Shown: in pieces, positions 32,590 to 46,300 of the stretch | How the letters are laid out: every line of letters starts with the position of its first letter | How positions within the stretch are numbered: the stretch's first letter is position 1 | The notes under the pieces: model-generated | Told to the model about the DNA's origin: nothing | Databases searched by the model: none | The model's input: the letters and a program-made list of their open reading frames with translations, nothing else | Assembly: GCF_037392515.1 (NCBI RefSeq) | Contig: NC_090291.1 | Location: 35,177,001 to 35,241,000, forward strand | DNA: 64,000 nt | Direction of reading: 5' to 3' | Origin: Haliotis asinina | Lineage: Eukaryota > Mollusca > Gastropoda > Lepetellida > Haliotidae | Program-made: the position numbers and the translations under genes

Positions 32590-32795
32590 CTGGCTAGCGA
32601 CCAGTTATCGCCGCGTACCAGCTATCACCAACACCAGGCTGTAGCGCTTGAGCAGACAGCTTGATTTTTTCTACTTCCGTAGTATTTCATATATTTGATA
32701 CATAACAAAAAAAAACAAAAAAACGAGAGGTAACATCAAGCTCCCTGCTCAAGCGCAAGAGCCAGTTATTGCGGCGATAACCGGTCGCTTGCCAG
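32590..32795. mobile_element. Foldback element, arms about 75 bp
   Basis: TGGCTAGCGACCAGTTATCG at left is mirrored by CGATAACCGGTCGCTTGCCA at right. Inner arms GCGCTTGAGCAGACAGCTTG and CAAGCTCCCTGCTCAAGCGC also pair. Confidence 0.7.
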
Positions 32796-34031
32796 CACAG
32801 ATACAACAAAATAACAAACGTATTTCAAGCTTTCGGTTAAAGAAAACATTTTAATGTGTACTTGCCTTTGTAAATTTACCCTTGTAATAAGCTGACGTCT
32901 CAAACTGTTTATGTAAGAGTACATATACGTTTTCAGTGTTTTTACAATAATATTCTTATTATCACGTTTACAACACAATTGTAAATAACAGGAACAACAC
33001 TGGGACAACGTGGAATATCTATCAAATGTGACACTGTGATTCAAATGACTCCACAAAATCGTGAACGACACATACTAGCAATACATAAACCTGCATAAAA
33101 AAATGTTTATATACGTAATAAAAATAGACGTGGGTACAACAAAGAGGTATTAAACGTTTTCACAGGCAGGAAACCGCTGCACGTACAAGCAATGCCCTCT
33201 GCGAGTTTTAACGTACCAACTTCTACGGTTATTTGGGAAACCACTCGATTCTACTTGTCTTTAATCACAGGTTTCAAATCACTTCAACCATATCTGATTG
33301 CAACACCCGCATCATCCCAAAGCTGCCTTCTCGGTCACTGTTGGTAGTCATATTGAATAGTAAGTAACATAACAGTGTTGCAATTGCCCCCGATCATGGA
33401 AGTAGGCATGTTTCATCCACGTCACATGTCAACAACTTAGATCTAGGGCTTCTCAAATATTTTTACTTCAAAATATGTTGTAACAGCTCAATTTTACACT
33501 TGAAAGGTTAAGTTCATACGAAACAACATAACCTGATTTAAGAACGTTATATTCGTTTTTTTTAAACATTTGCTATTATGTTAAAAACGCATGTATGGGT
33601 AATACAGGAAAGCAAAGGGAAATAACTCTATTCACGTACACGTTGCTTGAGCGAAAACATTCAGAGTAATCGCCCTTGTAAAATGTGCCCCGTAGTTACC
33701 ATAACTGACCCCGGTTTCCCTTCTCAGAGGGAACGGTTATTGTGACATGAATTGTTTTTCTTCGGAGCTTCCAATCCCAGAAAAATGTTTGAAATACCAG
33801 GATCCAAGGGCGACCGGCCCATACCGCCTGCAAACCACTATGGAAGTTCCTTTGTCAGAAACCTCACCGAAAACTATGTTGTCATACTTATTTATGCTTT
33901 TAAGATGGTTAAATTTATTATTTTTGTATTGAGAGTAATATAAGCGTGAGTCTCAAACTATATGATGAGGGACTGGCAGGTTTGATACATCTTGTGAATG
34001 CATTTTGGAAGTATTAAAACGCAACCAGGCA

Positions 34032-34037
34032 TTTATT
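34032..34037 (-). promoter_or_regulatory. Candidate transporter polyadenylation hexamer
   Basis: Minus-strand AATAAA about 280 bp after the proposed transporter stop codon. Only position supports it. Confidence 0.25.
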
Positions 34038-34316
34038 TTATAGAAATGTACGAAACTTACAAGAGAGACAGAGAGTGTGTGTATTGTTCTTGAGCTTATT
34101 TCTCTGCAGATTTAGCGAGTTCAAAATCTTACTGACCTTGATCCTGTATATCCTACCCAGCTGAAATAAAACATCATACAACAATAAAACAACATTGTCG
34201 GGCAGCGTCAAAACTCGACGCAGCTGCCTCAGTACAAAACGTCTTGGTACAAACCTTTGTACAAAACAATTTATCTACAGTACATGTGATTATAATGAAT
34301 CAACAATTGTTCATTG

Positions 34317-37300
34317 TCATGGCCAAGATATGCATGTCCAATCATGAAATTTCCAGAAATATTTCCCAAACATCCTCTCCTCCGAGGAAACATTCTGAAC
34401 AAAACTCCTCCCGAGGTCAACAGTTTCCATGACAATCAGCTGCTCTAACCAAGGTGTCCTAGCATCTGGAACAGTCTTGGTGGTATTCATGGGACGGATT
34501 GTTGGGTAATGGAGACACACCTTGGCAGACACTTCTCTATACAATGAGGTGCAGTTTTCGACCTGCCCGGAGGAAAATCCAGAGCTGATGCCAGTTCCTC
34601 TAAAGCTGTCATCGCTCAAGGTGTACTGATTCTGGTAGGCAGTGGGTCTGGAATAGAGACAGGGAAAAGCGTAAGACGTATCTTTTCCAAATCTATATTC
34701 TGTAAGTTTAGTACAGATCGAATATGTCTTGCATTTACAGAACAAATCAGAATGAATATGTGGTTTCGAGTCGGATACCGTGTATACGTCTGAAAACAAG
34801 AGAGCCAGTAAAGAGTATGAAATCGGGTCATGTGTAAGCGCTCGTTAAATTTCCAACTTCATCGCCATCGACCCAGATCAATGGAGGATGCGGGACGGTA
34901 GGGTAGCCCAGTAGTTAAAACGTACGCTCGCACGTCGAACATCCCGGTTCAATTCTCCGCATGGGTACAATAAGTGAAGCCCATTTCTGGTGTGTCCCGT
35001 GCGATATTGCCGGAATATTGCTAAAGGTGATCTAAATCTAAACTCACTCTTCCTACAGAGGTTACTTGTCATATCTTCCTACGAACCAGGGCCCCGTTTC
35101 ACAAAGTTCTCGTAAGCCTAAGGTCTCGTAACTTTTCTCGTAACATTCCTACTTCCTATGTTACAGTATAGGAGGTACGAATGCTACGAGAAAAGCTATG
35201 AAACCTTAGGCTTACGAGAGTTTTGTGAAAGGGGCCCCTGTTCGTAGGAAGATATGACGAGTAACCTCTGTGGAAAGAGAATGAGTGGATGCGAGTGTTG
35301 GGAGCCAGTTACAGGGTTTAAACGATGGAGATAGTAAATAAATTTTTGAACATGAATAAAATACAAATAAAAATTAAATCATTTCGGTCGTATGCTGAAT
35401 GATTAGGCGGCTACTTGAGGACTTTACTTGCATCATGTTGTAAGTTAAGGTAACATATTATAGTGTGATTTGTCAGTAGTTTAATCTACCCGGGTTAAAA
35501 CTGTCCTTCAGTAACCAATGCCTGTCGTAAAAGGCGACTAACGGGATCGGGTAGTCAGACTCGCTGACCTGGCTGACGCGTGTTATCGTCTCTCAATCGG
35601 GTAGATCGATGCTCATGCCGCTGATCACTGGATTGTCTGGTTGAAACGCGATTATTTACAGACTGCTGGCATATAGCTGAAATATTGCTGGGTGCAGCAC
35701 TGAACAACAAACCAACCAACCAATCAAACAACACCCAAACCAAACCAATAGTTGATTCTCACCTCAAGTTTGGTGGTCTCGTCAGTAAGGACGTACTGTT
35801 GCTTGTTTCGAGACGCCAGGGTTTTCAGTTTCTCCCACAAGTTGATCACCAGCTCAGGGTTCCCGTCCGGCTTCCTCAAACCACCTAACACACCAGCACA
35901 TCGTAGTCAGTTACATGATAAAGGCATAGTAACAGTTAACAAAGAGAAACATTCAACAAAGGTGCGTCATATTGTTGGAATATTGTTGGAAGTGTCGTAA
36001 AATCATACCCGCCCGCGCCATACAAAACGCAGATTCCCAAAGACTCATTGATATTATAAGGGTCGAATCATAAAACTAATTTACAATCCAGCTCTATGTT
36101 TGGTTAACATTCATTGAAACGTACCTGCACTACAGATATTTTTCAGCAATATTCAGAAAGAAAAAAATGTGTTAAGGACGCCTAAGTGATTAAGACTTGT
36201 GTGTGCACATAATAAATAAGACGCTGACAACGATCAAATGATGCCAATGACACTGAAACTGATTGCTTAACCAGTGACGACGCCAAGCTCTGATTACACA
36301 TCTCCGACGATGGCTTCTACACTGCACACAAAACCCCTGATGCGACTGCTGACAGTTCCTACAGTGACTAAATAATCCGTGACAAGGTTGGTGACGGTGT
36401 CTACAGTGAATACATAACAGGTGACAAGGCTGGTGACGATGCCTACAGTGAATACTTAACCTGTGACAAGGCCAGCGATGATACCTACAGTTAATACATT
36501 GAAGTGACAAGACTGGTGACGATGCCTACAGTGAATACATAACAGGTGACAAGGCTGGTGATGATGCCTGCAGCCAATACATAACTGGTGAGAACACTGG
36601 TAGTGGTGCCTACTGTAATTAAATAACCCGTGACACGGCTGGTGACGGTGCCTACAGTATTACACTGACCTGTGAGAATGCTGATGATGATACCGACAAC
36701 CAAGGCAACCAGGACGGACGATCCGCTGTACCACATGTACGAGAGACGGTAGATAGCCATGGGTTCAGAAGGTGGTGACCTGCAGACAGATAACATGAAA
36801 GACATAATAGCTGTGAATGGATCGCTGAAACTGAATGACACTTGGCGTTCCCATAGAGGGTCAAGCTGAACTTGACCGCTGATACGAAATACTTCGCGGG
36901 TAGAGTTGCATCCCCTCGGTGTGCGTGAATCCGGCCCTGATTGTGATATATTGTTTCTCAGAACTGAACTTTATTTACACACCTTTCTGTGGCTTTAGGG
37001 GTACATGTATACATCATAATGTACAAGTTAATTACATCCATGAAACATAAAGTAGGCTACTCATACATACATACCGCTTGGACGCAAGAATAATCTGCCT
37101 GTACATACATTTAACCACTTAATGAACATCGTTATACTTGGGTTACATTATGTTCCCTCACGATTCTCAAGTTTGGATCAAGGTTTTGACGCGTTTTGCG
37201 CTTTCTGTCAAGACTTTCTACTTTCTGGTTCATTTGGTGCATATGGTGCATGTCTTGAAGATTATTCTGTGTTGATATCTAGGTGCGAAAATATTCAGCA

Positions 37301-40300
37301 GCATGCCCTATAGGTGGTGTGTTTCAGTTGCCCTGCAATCACTTTGAGATTCGTTCCCCATGCGGACATGCACGTCGTAATATGACAGAAATATTCTAAA
37401 GTGAGACGTTAAACCCCATTTAACCTCACCTTCACCTCAAACCTTATCTATAGGTGAAATCAAAGAGCATCAGTACGCTGCTGACAAACAGAATATCAGA
37501 GGATTCTGGTATACCAAGGGAGACAACTCTGCACAACGAATTGATTCGTTCTTAACGACTGGGTACCCCGTCATCTCACAAAACACACTGACTAACATGG
37601 CAATGAATTCATTTGCGACAATACAAGTTATATTAGTCTGCCATACTGGTCCCAAAAAAACTATACACATATACAATCCATGCATGTCTAGGGTGAGTGA
37701 GATTAGTTTTACGCCGCCTTTAGCAATATTCGAGCAATATCACGGCGGAATGGAACCGAGTAAGGAATCGAACCAGGGTCGAAGGGCCGAAGCTTTAACC
37801 ACTAGGCTACCCCACCGCCCGACATGTCTAGAATATGAGCCAAATCTAGATTAACACATGTTTACGTGAAAATAGTGAAACTCTTTGGCTCTTTTTTTAA
37901 CATATTTCAAAAACATGTTTTTTGAAGCTTGTTTTTGTTGTAAAATTGGAGAGTAAATGTTGGTTAAAGAATATTTCTTCATCCTCAATGTCGATAAAGC
38001 AAGCAGTAACGTTCATATTCCTCCATCTGAATTGAACACCGAGGTATAAAAAATGTTGAGTCATCCGTATCGAGTTCAAAGAGTTGAATAATAATAAGTT
38101 TTGAAGGATTTTGCCGGGACCGAGATGTTGTATCGAGACAACAGAGATATCGAGTTATCAGAGTTCGACACAATGATGCTTGACCGTGTCTGTGAACCTT
38201 GGGGTTCTTTTACCACTACTCACCTCCCGGCAGCCAGGGTTGTGTTTACCATAACGACGGTCATGTTGCTGAGCAATGACTTCATGGTGGTAGCTGCGGT
38301 GAACGTAGCGTTATCGGCCGTCATGACGTCACAGCCGACGGTGGTGATGTTAAGGGTTGGGGGTCGAGATCCGTTGACAGTTGCGCCTATTACGACCCAG
38401 AAGCTGAACACAAGGCCCGACAACAGAGCGGCTACAGCACCCTGCACCAAGGTAAAGAAATACTGGGGTAAGGGCCCGTTCATGATGGCAAGCGGTAGTG
38501 GAGATGATTTTTATGGAGAAACATGTAGGAGGTGAATGATACCCCTAAAATTTACATACAAAGTGAGTGACCCCACTCAATGTCATGTACAAAATGAATG
38601 ACAAGTAGTTGGATGGTTTGTTGCTTAATACTAAACTCAACAATATTCCGATGGTGAGTCTGGAACAAACAATCCAGTGAACAACATCAAGAGCATCGGT
38701 CTACACGATTGGGATACGATAGCATGTGTCAAACAAGTCATGAGGACTGACCCCGATCCCGTTAGTCGCCTCTTACGACAAGCATGGGTTACTGAAGATC
38801 AATTCTAGCCATGATCTTCACGATAGATGGTAGGATGGGCTGTATACTCCCCAGGGAGACAGAATGAAAATTGTGTAAATTTTAAAGGACACCATATGGT
38901 GCTGAATGGGTAAGAATATGATTTGCCTAAACCATCGGATGTCAACATTTGTCGACAAAGATACTACCTGAGGTGTGGAATCATCAGGAGCGATGCTGGT
39001 GTACTTACCGGTGTTGTCGCGAAGGGGACGAAGATGGCGAGGACAAACAAGCCGAGGAGGGGACCGCCTGTCATACCGAAGGAGCTGAGGGTGATCTGCA
39101 ACATCGTTCCTCCCATCTTGCCCGCGAGGAACGCCAGGCCCACCGTCAACAGACCAAAAAGCAGTGCTGTGGAGATTAAACGTTAGAGTGAATGAGTGAG
39201 TTGAAAGTTTAAATCATATCGGCAAAATTTCAGCCATATCGTGATTAAATTAAATTATGGATTTGTAGTTATTGAAAGTAACTTTTTAAAATCTGTCAGC
39301 ACAGGACAGTAAACAACTAGATTATCACAAACATAAATTTAAAACTAGCAATTAAATCTAAAATACGTTAACTATAGATGACACTACAATATAAAAACAA
39401 GCCAGAGATTGCCAGCAACGGAAGGTAGATGATCACCATACTAGGGGCTATGGAGACTGATAGTATATTTGCCTCCTGCATGAACCCTATCTGGGTTTAC
39501 ATCACCCCTCCAGATGTAAGCCATGTCACACAGGTCTTAGACGTTTTCACTTTGATGACACTACAAACATGCGAGAATCTTGATAACAAATAAAGAATCA
39601 CCATCAAGTCAAACAATCGGACGCAACTCTGCGCCGATAACTGAGACGCCTTAGACAACTGGGCCTCCCTTGGTCCCTGTAGACCTGATATGAACTAATT
39701 TGAACGTTATCCACGGGTCACTTACACAACAGCTTGGAGATAACTGTCCCGAGCTTCTCTCTCATGGCGCTTCCTGTCATGATCTTGTATGTCGGCTTCA
39801 CGATATCCTCAAGATGGACCAAGGCCAGAGCGTTTACGCCGGACGACACCGTACTGCACAACGTGAAGGTCGGGGTCGTTTATGTACACAAGACTTCATT
39901 AGAATGTTAGTAAAGGTCAAGGTCAATTAACACAAGGGTAAAATATTTCTACCTTTTCTTCAAACAGAACGTCGGGATCAGGTTTCGGATAGATTTCATG
40001 CATTTCAGTAAATGATATTAAGCAGGCATGAAATCGACCGCTGAACATTAAATTAGGTCAATAGTCCATGTGCTTAATGGTTTTAAAATATCACTGAAAC
40101 CCACGTGCGCAGATATGGCTGATAGGTAAGGAAACAAAACTGGAATTTGGAGTGCAAACTGTATTTACAGGAAATATCATTAGAACTGTATCACATGTTT
40201 TGCAGACCACTGTAACGTCATCGGCAACGATGACATCACAATGAAATGATATAACTCTGCCACTGAAACGCTACTTATAAATTACATACTGCTTAAAAGT

Positions 40301-43300
40301 AAGTATTAACCTTAAGATAAATTTGTCGAATTCTGATTGGTTAATAGCCAAAACACACGAAACCATGTATGCGGATTATGTATACTAGTATATCACAACA
40401 ATCTTGAACAGAAATGAGGATTACTTCACACTTTATATATGTAGACACTAATGTAAGGGAATGGAAGGGAAATATACAATATCGTACTGTCCCATGGAAA
40501 CAGCAGTGTCTGGTATACGTGTGGTCATGTGCATAGAGCTCAAGCCACAAATCAACTGAAGTTAAGCAATGTCGATCGCGGAGAGTCATTGGATGGGTTA
40601 CTTTGTTTGGCAGCCGGGAGTTTCTAGGTCTTCAGTTCTGCCCCACAACGAAACACATGTGAAACGTGGTCCCATCTCAGGCATGCTAGTTTGTTCAAAG
40701 TTGCCTGTGTTCACCCACCAGAAAAATAGGTATCCGGCGAGATGTGTCATGTGATTATAACCTACTTGCGCCTAACACGCAGCTTGGGTTATCCGAGGTA
40801 ATGATAAGACTGTAACAACTTTGCAGCGCTTTGTCCATGCATAAGTGCACGGTGTCTAGCACTCTACAAATACACTCGTCTGTATTACCATCATCATGTT
40901 TTACGGATTACGATGAAACTGCAGCAGAGAGGGTTCGGGTGGTCCTGGCACAGTCAGGCTGTTAAGGCTCATCTTCAGCTCAGGGCCCTTGCCCCCTCCA
41001 GACAGCGAATGGGACATCTCCCATGAAACGCTGCTCAGTCCCGTCAAGAACTTTCCGGAGAATAGGAATGCTCCCAAACACTGCAGCCTACTGCACTGGC
41101 AAGAGTGTCAGAAGGACTGTGCTCCCATTGGAGGACCCAGGTATTCTCCTGATCTCCACCAAGATATCAGGAGGTACCCCAAACCAAGAGCCCCGAGATC
41201 AATGGGGCGTCTGAGGACAGTATGCTGTGGATGCAAGCGAGACATTTTAAAAGCGAGGTTCGCATGTTTATAATGCTTTTCCTGAATCTTACTAATCCCG
41301 TTGGATTTATCAAAAAGGACAAGATCGGGTTTGTTGGCTGGAATTCTTCTGAGACTGCATATGATGAACTTTGAAAGCATCATTTTCCATAATGCCCTGG
41401 ACATGTTCAGGATTGTACCATAGATGAACCTTAAAGTCAAAGCCACAGACATAGCAGAGACGATAGTGAAAGCAGTGAGCCATATGCATGCCATCATAGT
41501 ACCTAAGATATGCTGTTTGTGTTAGTGAAGAGCATCCACTGACAAGCTGAGGGAAAGTCGGCATTTCATATTGATCTTTCGTTTTAGGAAGTGACTGGTC
41601 CTGGGCAGCAAAAGAAAACCACCAGTTTCACATTTAAGTTCAGCCGACTTCATCCAGGCAAAAGGAGTCGATTGGACTACTGTTCTGTTCCACACACTGC
41701 ACTTCTCAGAATGCTATGCTTCCCGACAAAGGACCGACTCTGAGCAGACTTAGTGAAGGACTCCAGCAGTGCATCACTAACAACTCAATCAATCTCAAAT
41801 TATCATCATGATTGTCATTACACACTAACCTGAGAGCAGCGCTGAACACACACGAGATGAAGAGTCCAGCAAGACCGGGCACCATCCCTAAGGTCTCCAT
41901 CACCAGGATCGGCACCAGCTGGGGAGAGAAAGGTGGAATGAGGGCTGGGGATCCCATTGTTTAATCCATGTACTATACAGTAGTGACATAACACACGTAC
42001 AGTGTGGTTGTGAGTAATGTGAAGTTGTTCAATGTTAATATTGATTGAGTGATTGCTGATTGTTATAATATTTCAGCCATATGGCGGCGGTCTGTAAATA
42101 ATCGAGTCTGGACCAGACCATCCAGTGATCAACAATATCGCATCGACCTACGCATTTGGGTACCGTTGAAATGTGTCAACCAAGCCAGCGAGTCCGACCA
42201 CCCGATCCCGTTAGTCGACTCGTACGACAGGTTACTGAAGACTAGTTCTAACCCGGAGTCTCACTGGTCTGTTCATTGTTAATCCGATCGATACCGACCA
42301 TACATTAGTGAGTGAGTGAGTGAGTTTAGTTTTACGCCGCTTTTAGCAATATTCCAGCAATATCACGGCGGGGGACACCAGAAAATGGGCTTCACACATT
42401 GTACCCATGTGGGGAATCGAACCCTGGTCCTCGGCGTGACGAGCGAACGCTTTAACCACTACGCTGCCCCACCGCCCCGACCATACATTAACAGTTGCCA
42501 GGTTCATCGTTAGAGGACTGACGAATATACACTGAAACAACAAACTTGGTGTCAAAACAAGCCCATTATACAGCCATCACATGCACCGCCATTAAATAAT
42601 TATATCTTGGTTCATTTCAGCCACCAACAAACATGTGATTACTCTTCCTTCCACCAATCAGTATAAATTTGTGTAAGTAGGAACCCCTAAATGATCGTTT
42701 AGGAGTTGGTTGCCTCGTATCTGGATTAACAATGTCCCCTGTATCACTAGTTACATGATATACCTGGTGTGGCGTGGTTGCACTGCCAAGTACGTGAATG
42801 ACTTGAGTGGAATTTTAGGTAGCATTTAAGTTCCATATTGGTTTCTGACTCGAAAAAACAGTTCGTAGAGTACCAGTCGTCCGACGTTTTGTTGAAACCG
42901 TGGTAGCTGAGTGGGTTGGACGGCTGGAATAGGGCTCAACCCAACAAAGTTCTAGAGTCTGTACTAGGAAGGTGTAGTCACATATATAAGACGTGTTACA
43001 TTTTTTATGGGCAATTCACAAGTTGAGTTGATTAAAGAATGATGACAATTTTCATGGATATATATACCTCTTTTATTCTATGTTCGACATAGATGTCGTT
43101 GTCAAGCAAATGATGAAGCGTCGCCTCATAAAGAATAAAAGAAGTTGTATATCCAGTAAAAATATCATCATTCTTCATGTGTGACATTTGATCATTTTCT
43201 AAAAGGCATTGTGTATTTCATTGGCCGAAGGCGTTTATCATTTTCTAAAAACTCGCCATAGCACTGACAGACCATAGATCGAATCCAGGATCTGAACCCT

Positions 43301-46300
43301 AGATCGAATCAGTGGAAACAAACAGGTAAGGGAAGTAACTCTGCAACGCCTTTGACCACAATATCACTGTGGCTGAATGATTCTGCAAACTCTGTCCCCG
43401 TTTCAGAAAGCTCTCGTAAGTCTAAGATTTCGTAAACGCTCCTCGCAGCATTCGTGCTCCTACATTGCAACACAAGAGGTACGGGTGGTACGAGAAAGTT
43501 ACCAGATGTTAGGCTTACGTAAGCTTTGTGAAACAGCGCCCTGAACTTGACCATCCTTGATGCAGACACTGTATCATTCAGTTTCCTTCAGATTGACAAA
43601 TATGAACCTTATGTACATTGCAAGGACAAAAAGTATCTTTACGGAGAATATCTTACGGAACTTTGATTATATTTGTACAAAATGAATACTAAATATGAAT
43701 TTCTCATATCTGCATGTATTAATATTTCAGCACAAGCAATGAGGAACAATCTACGAGGTAATGTCGTGCGCAAAACTGCCTCCAGGAAGTGGATAGGTTT
43801 GGTGACCAGAGCGTAATGTTTTGGGTCGCTATCCCCTATACAGGTATATATAGGGAAATATAACGGCACAACGCTATACATTTGAAATCCTTCACCAACA
43901 CGTCCTCTCATTATAATATAAACAAATGTCATTTATGAACACGACAACGCCCGACCTCTCACAGCAAGACTACCGTGGCCTTCACGGCCTCCATATCGGA
44001 ACCCCTGAACATTTAGGGGATATTCTTGATCAACGCTTCCGACAGTCAACAGCAGTCACAAGCACTTCAGGAAAAGTGGGTAAACATTCCCCAGAAGATT
44101 CCATTGGGTGACGATGCCAGCTAGTTCTGGACTCTCGTGGAGGCCATACCAGGTATTACCCGTGAAGGTCCCGGGGTTGAATAGGCCTTCAGCAACCCAT
44201 GCTTGCCATAAAAGGCAACTATGCTTGTCGTAAGAGGCGACTAACGGGATCGGGTGGTCAGGCTCGCTGACTTGGTTGACACATGTCATCGGTTCCCAAT
44301 TGCGCAGATCAATGCTCATGCTGTTGATCACTGGATTGTCTGGTCCAGACTCGATTATTTACAGACCACCTCCATATGGCTGGAATATTGCTGAGTGCCG
44401 CGTAAAACTAAACTCACCCTCACCCTCACCATACCAGGTATTGAGAGTAGACGATCTCAGCCTTGACATTAGATTGTTTCATATGTGCTAGGGTGAACCT
44501 TGGTCAGGGAAACTGCAATTATGGAACTCTGCAATTCTGCAATTCGTACAATATATTATGATCTGTTGATTATTATGATCTGTTGATTATTTATATAATA
44601 CATAAAGTACCATTGCTGCGTTTCCTTTGTTTCGCAAAGTATATCAGATTCCTTGGACAACCAACCTGGTCAAACTTGGTCATCTTGCCGGACATGTACG
44701 GGTCGCAGTCCTTGTACTTAGCATACGTCACCAGCCCCACCGCAGTCATCAAAGTCGTGGCGATGATGTTGGAGGGCAGGTTGAAGTAGATGGTGCTGAA
44801 GTAGAGTTGTCATATTCAACTCGAGTCGTAGTCAGCGGGAAAAGAATAATTTATGTATTATTATTATTTGACATCACGTGGCGTCCTTTTCCAGACCTAA
44901 TTCTGGTGCGATATACACAGATTTATAGTCATTACCTGTTGCCAGTGAACGTAATAATATATATGAGGTACCGTCAATCATGTTGTCGGCTTTATCGTGT
45001 CTGTGATCATCTTTCTGTCTAGCGACAGGTCAAACCACAGGCTCATTATATGCTTGAGTCAATGCATCTACACGCACACGTCATTTTCTACACGCAACCC
45101 TGTGAACGACCGAGTTTCACGAACCCACACTATATGCAAGCCTGATCGATGGAATGCATGGGTTTTTACATCTTCAGATGGGCATTGTAGACCTTCTAGC
45201 CCACATTTGTGTTCGACTGAGCTTCTACAACTAACGTGTGTCTATTTTAGTTTGTAGACGTACACTTGTGCCCGACTGAGCTTCTACACCTACACTGCTT
45301 TGATTTCCCACGAGTCTACAATGTGTGACGCACATTTCTGGTGTTCCCTGCGGTGATATTGCTGGAATATTGCTAAAAACGGCATATAACTAAAACTGAG
45401 CTTCTACACCAACATTTGTGCCGTCTGAGCTTCTACACCTACACTTGTGCCGTCTGAGCTTCTACACCTACACTTGTGCCGTCTGAGCTTCTACACCTAC
45501 ACTTGTGCCGTCTGAGCTTCTACACCTACACTTGTGCCGTCTGCGCTTCTACACCTACACTTGTGCCGTCTGCGCTTCTACACCAACATTTGTGCCGTCT
45601 GAGCTCCTACACCTACACTTGTGCCGTCTGCGCTTCTACACCAACATTTGTGCCGTCTGAGCTTCTACACCTACACTGAGCTTCTACACCTAATCTTGTG
45701 TCGTGACTGAGCTTCTAGACCTACCCCTGGGCATGCCTGAGTTTCTTCACGGCGAGGTAGCGCTGGACGAGGGCCTGGTTGATGGCGTAGACGCTGAGTG
45801 TCGTTACGGAACCTCCAAACACCAGAGACCAGAACACCAACATTTGTGCCGTCTGAGCTCCTACACCTACACTTGTGCCGTCTGAGCTTCTACACCTACA
45901 CTTGTGCCGTCTGCGCTTCTACACCTACACTTGTGCCGTCTGCGCTTCTACACCAACATTTGTGCCGTCTGAGCTTCTACACCTACACTTGTGCCGTCTG
46001 AGCTTCTACACCTACACTTGTGCCGTCTGAGCTTCTACACCTACACTTGTGCCGTCTGCGCTTCTACACCTACACTTGTGCCGTCTGAGCTTCTACACCT
46101 ACACGTGTGCCGCCTGAGCTTCTACACCTACACTTGTGCCGTCTGAGCTTCTACACCTACACTTGTGCCGTCTGAGCTCGTACACCTACACTTGTGCCGT
46201 CTGCGCTTCTACACCTAATCTTGTGCCGCCTGAGCTTCTACACCTACACTTGTGCCGTCAGAGCTTCTACACCTAATCTTGTGTCGTGACTGAGCTTCTA

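Larger units (their letters stand above)
29244..34316. other. WRNIP1-transporter convergent intergenic region
   Basis: No confident gene lies between the WRNIP1 stop and the minus-strand transporter stop. The region holds a 98-bp hairpin (29840-29937), a mariner-like foldback (30526-31072), SINE-B pieces (31363-31700), an uncharacterised repeat (31715-32055), a tRNA-headed SINE-C (32140-32411) and a foldback at 32590-32795. From 32800 to 34300 I see no repeat family and no convincing exon. A 63-codon open frame at 33752-33943 is noted as a weak candidate. Confidence 0.6.

Noticed and set aside
45476..46001. Open frames of the type [18 protein letters not shown]
   Set aside because: 29-bp minisatellite translated in frame; includes the exon duplicate on the wrong strand.
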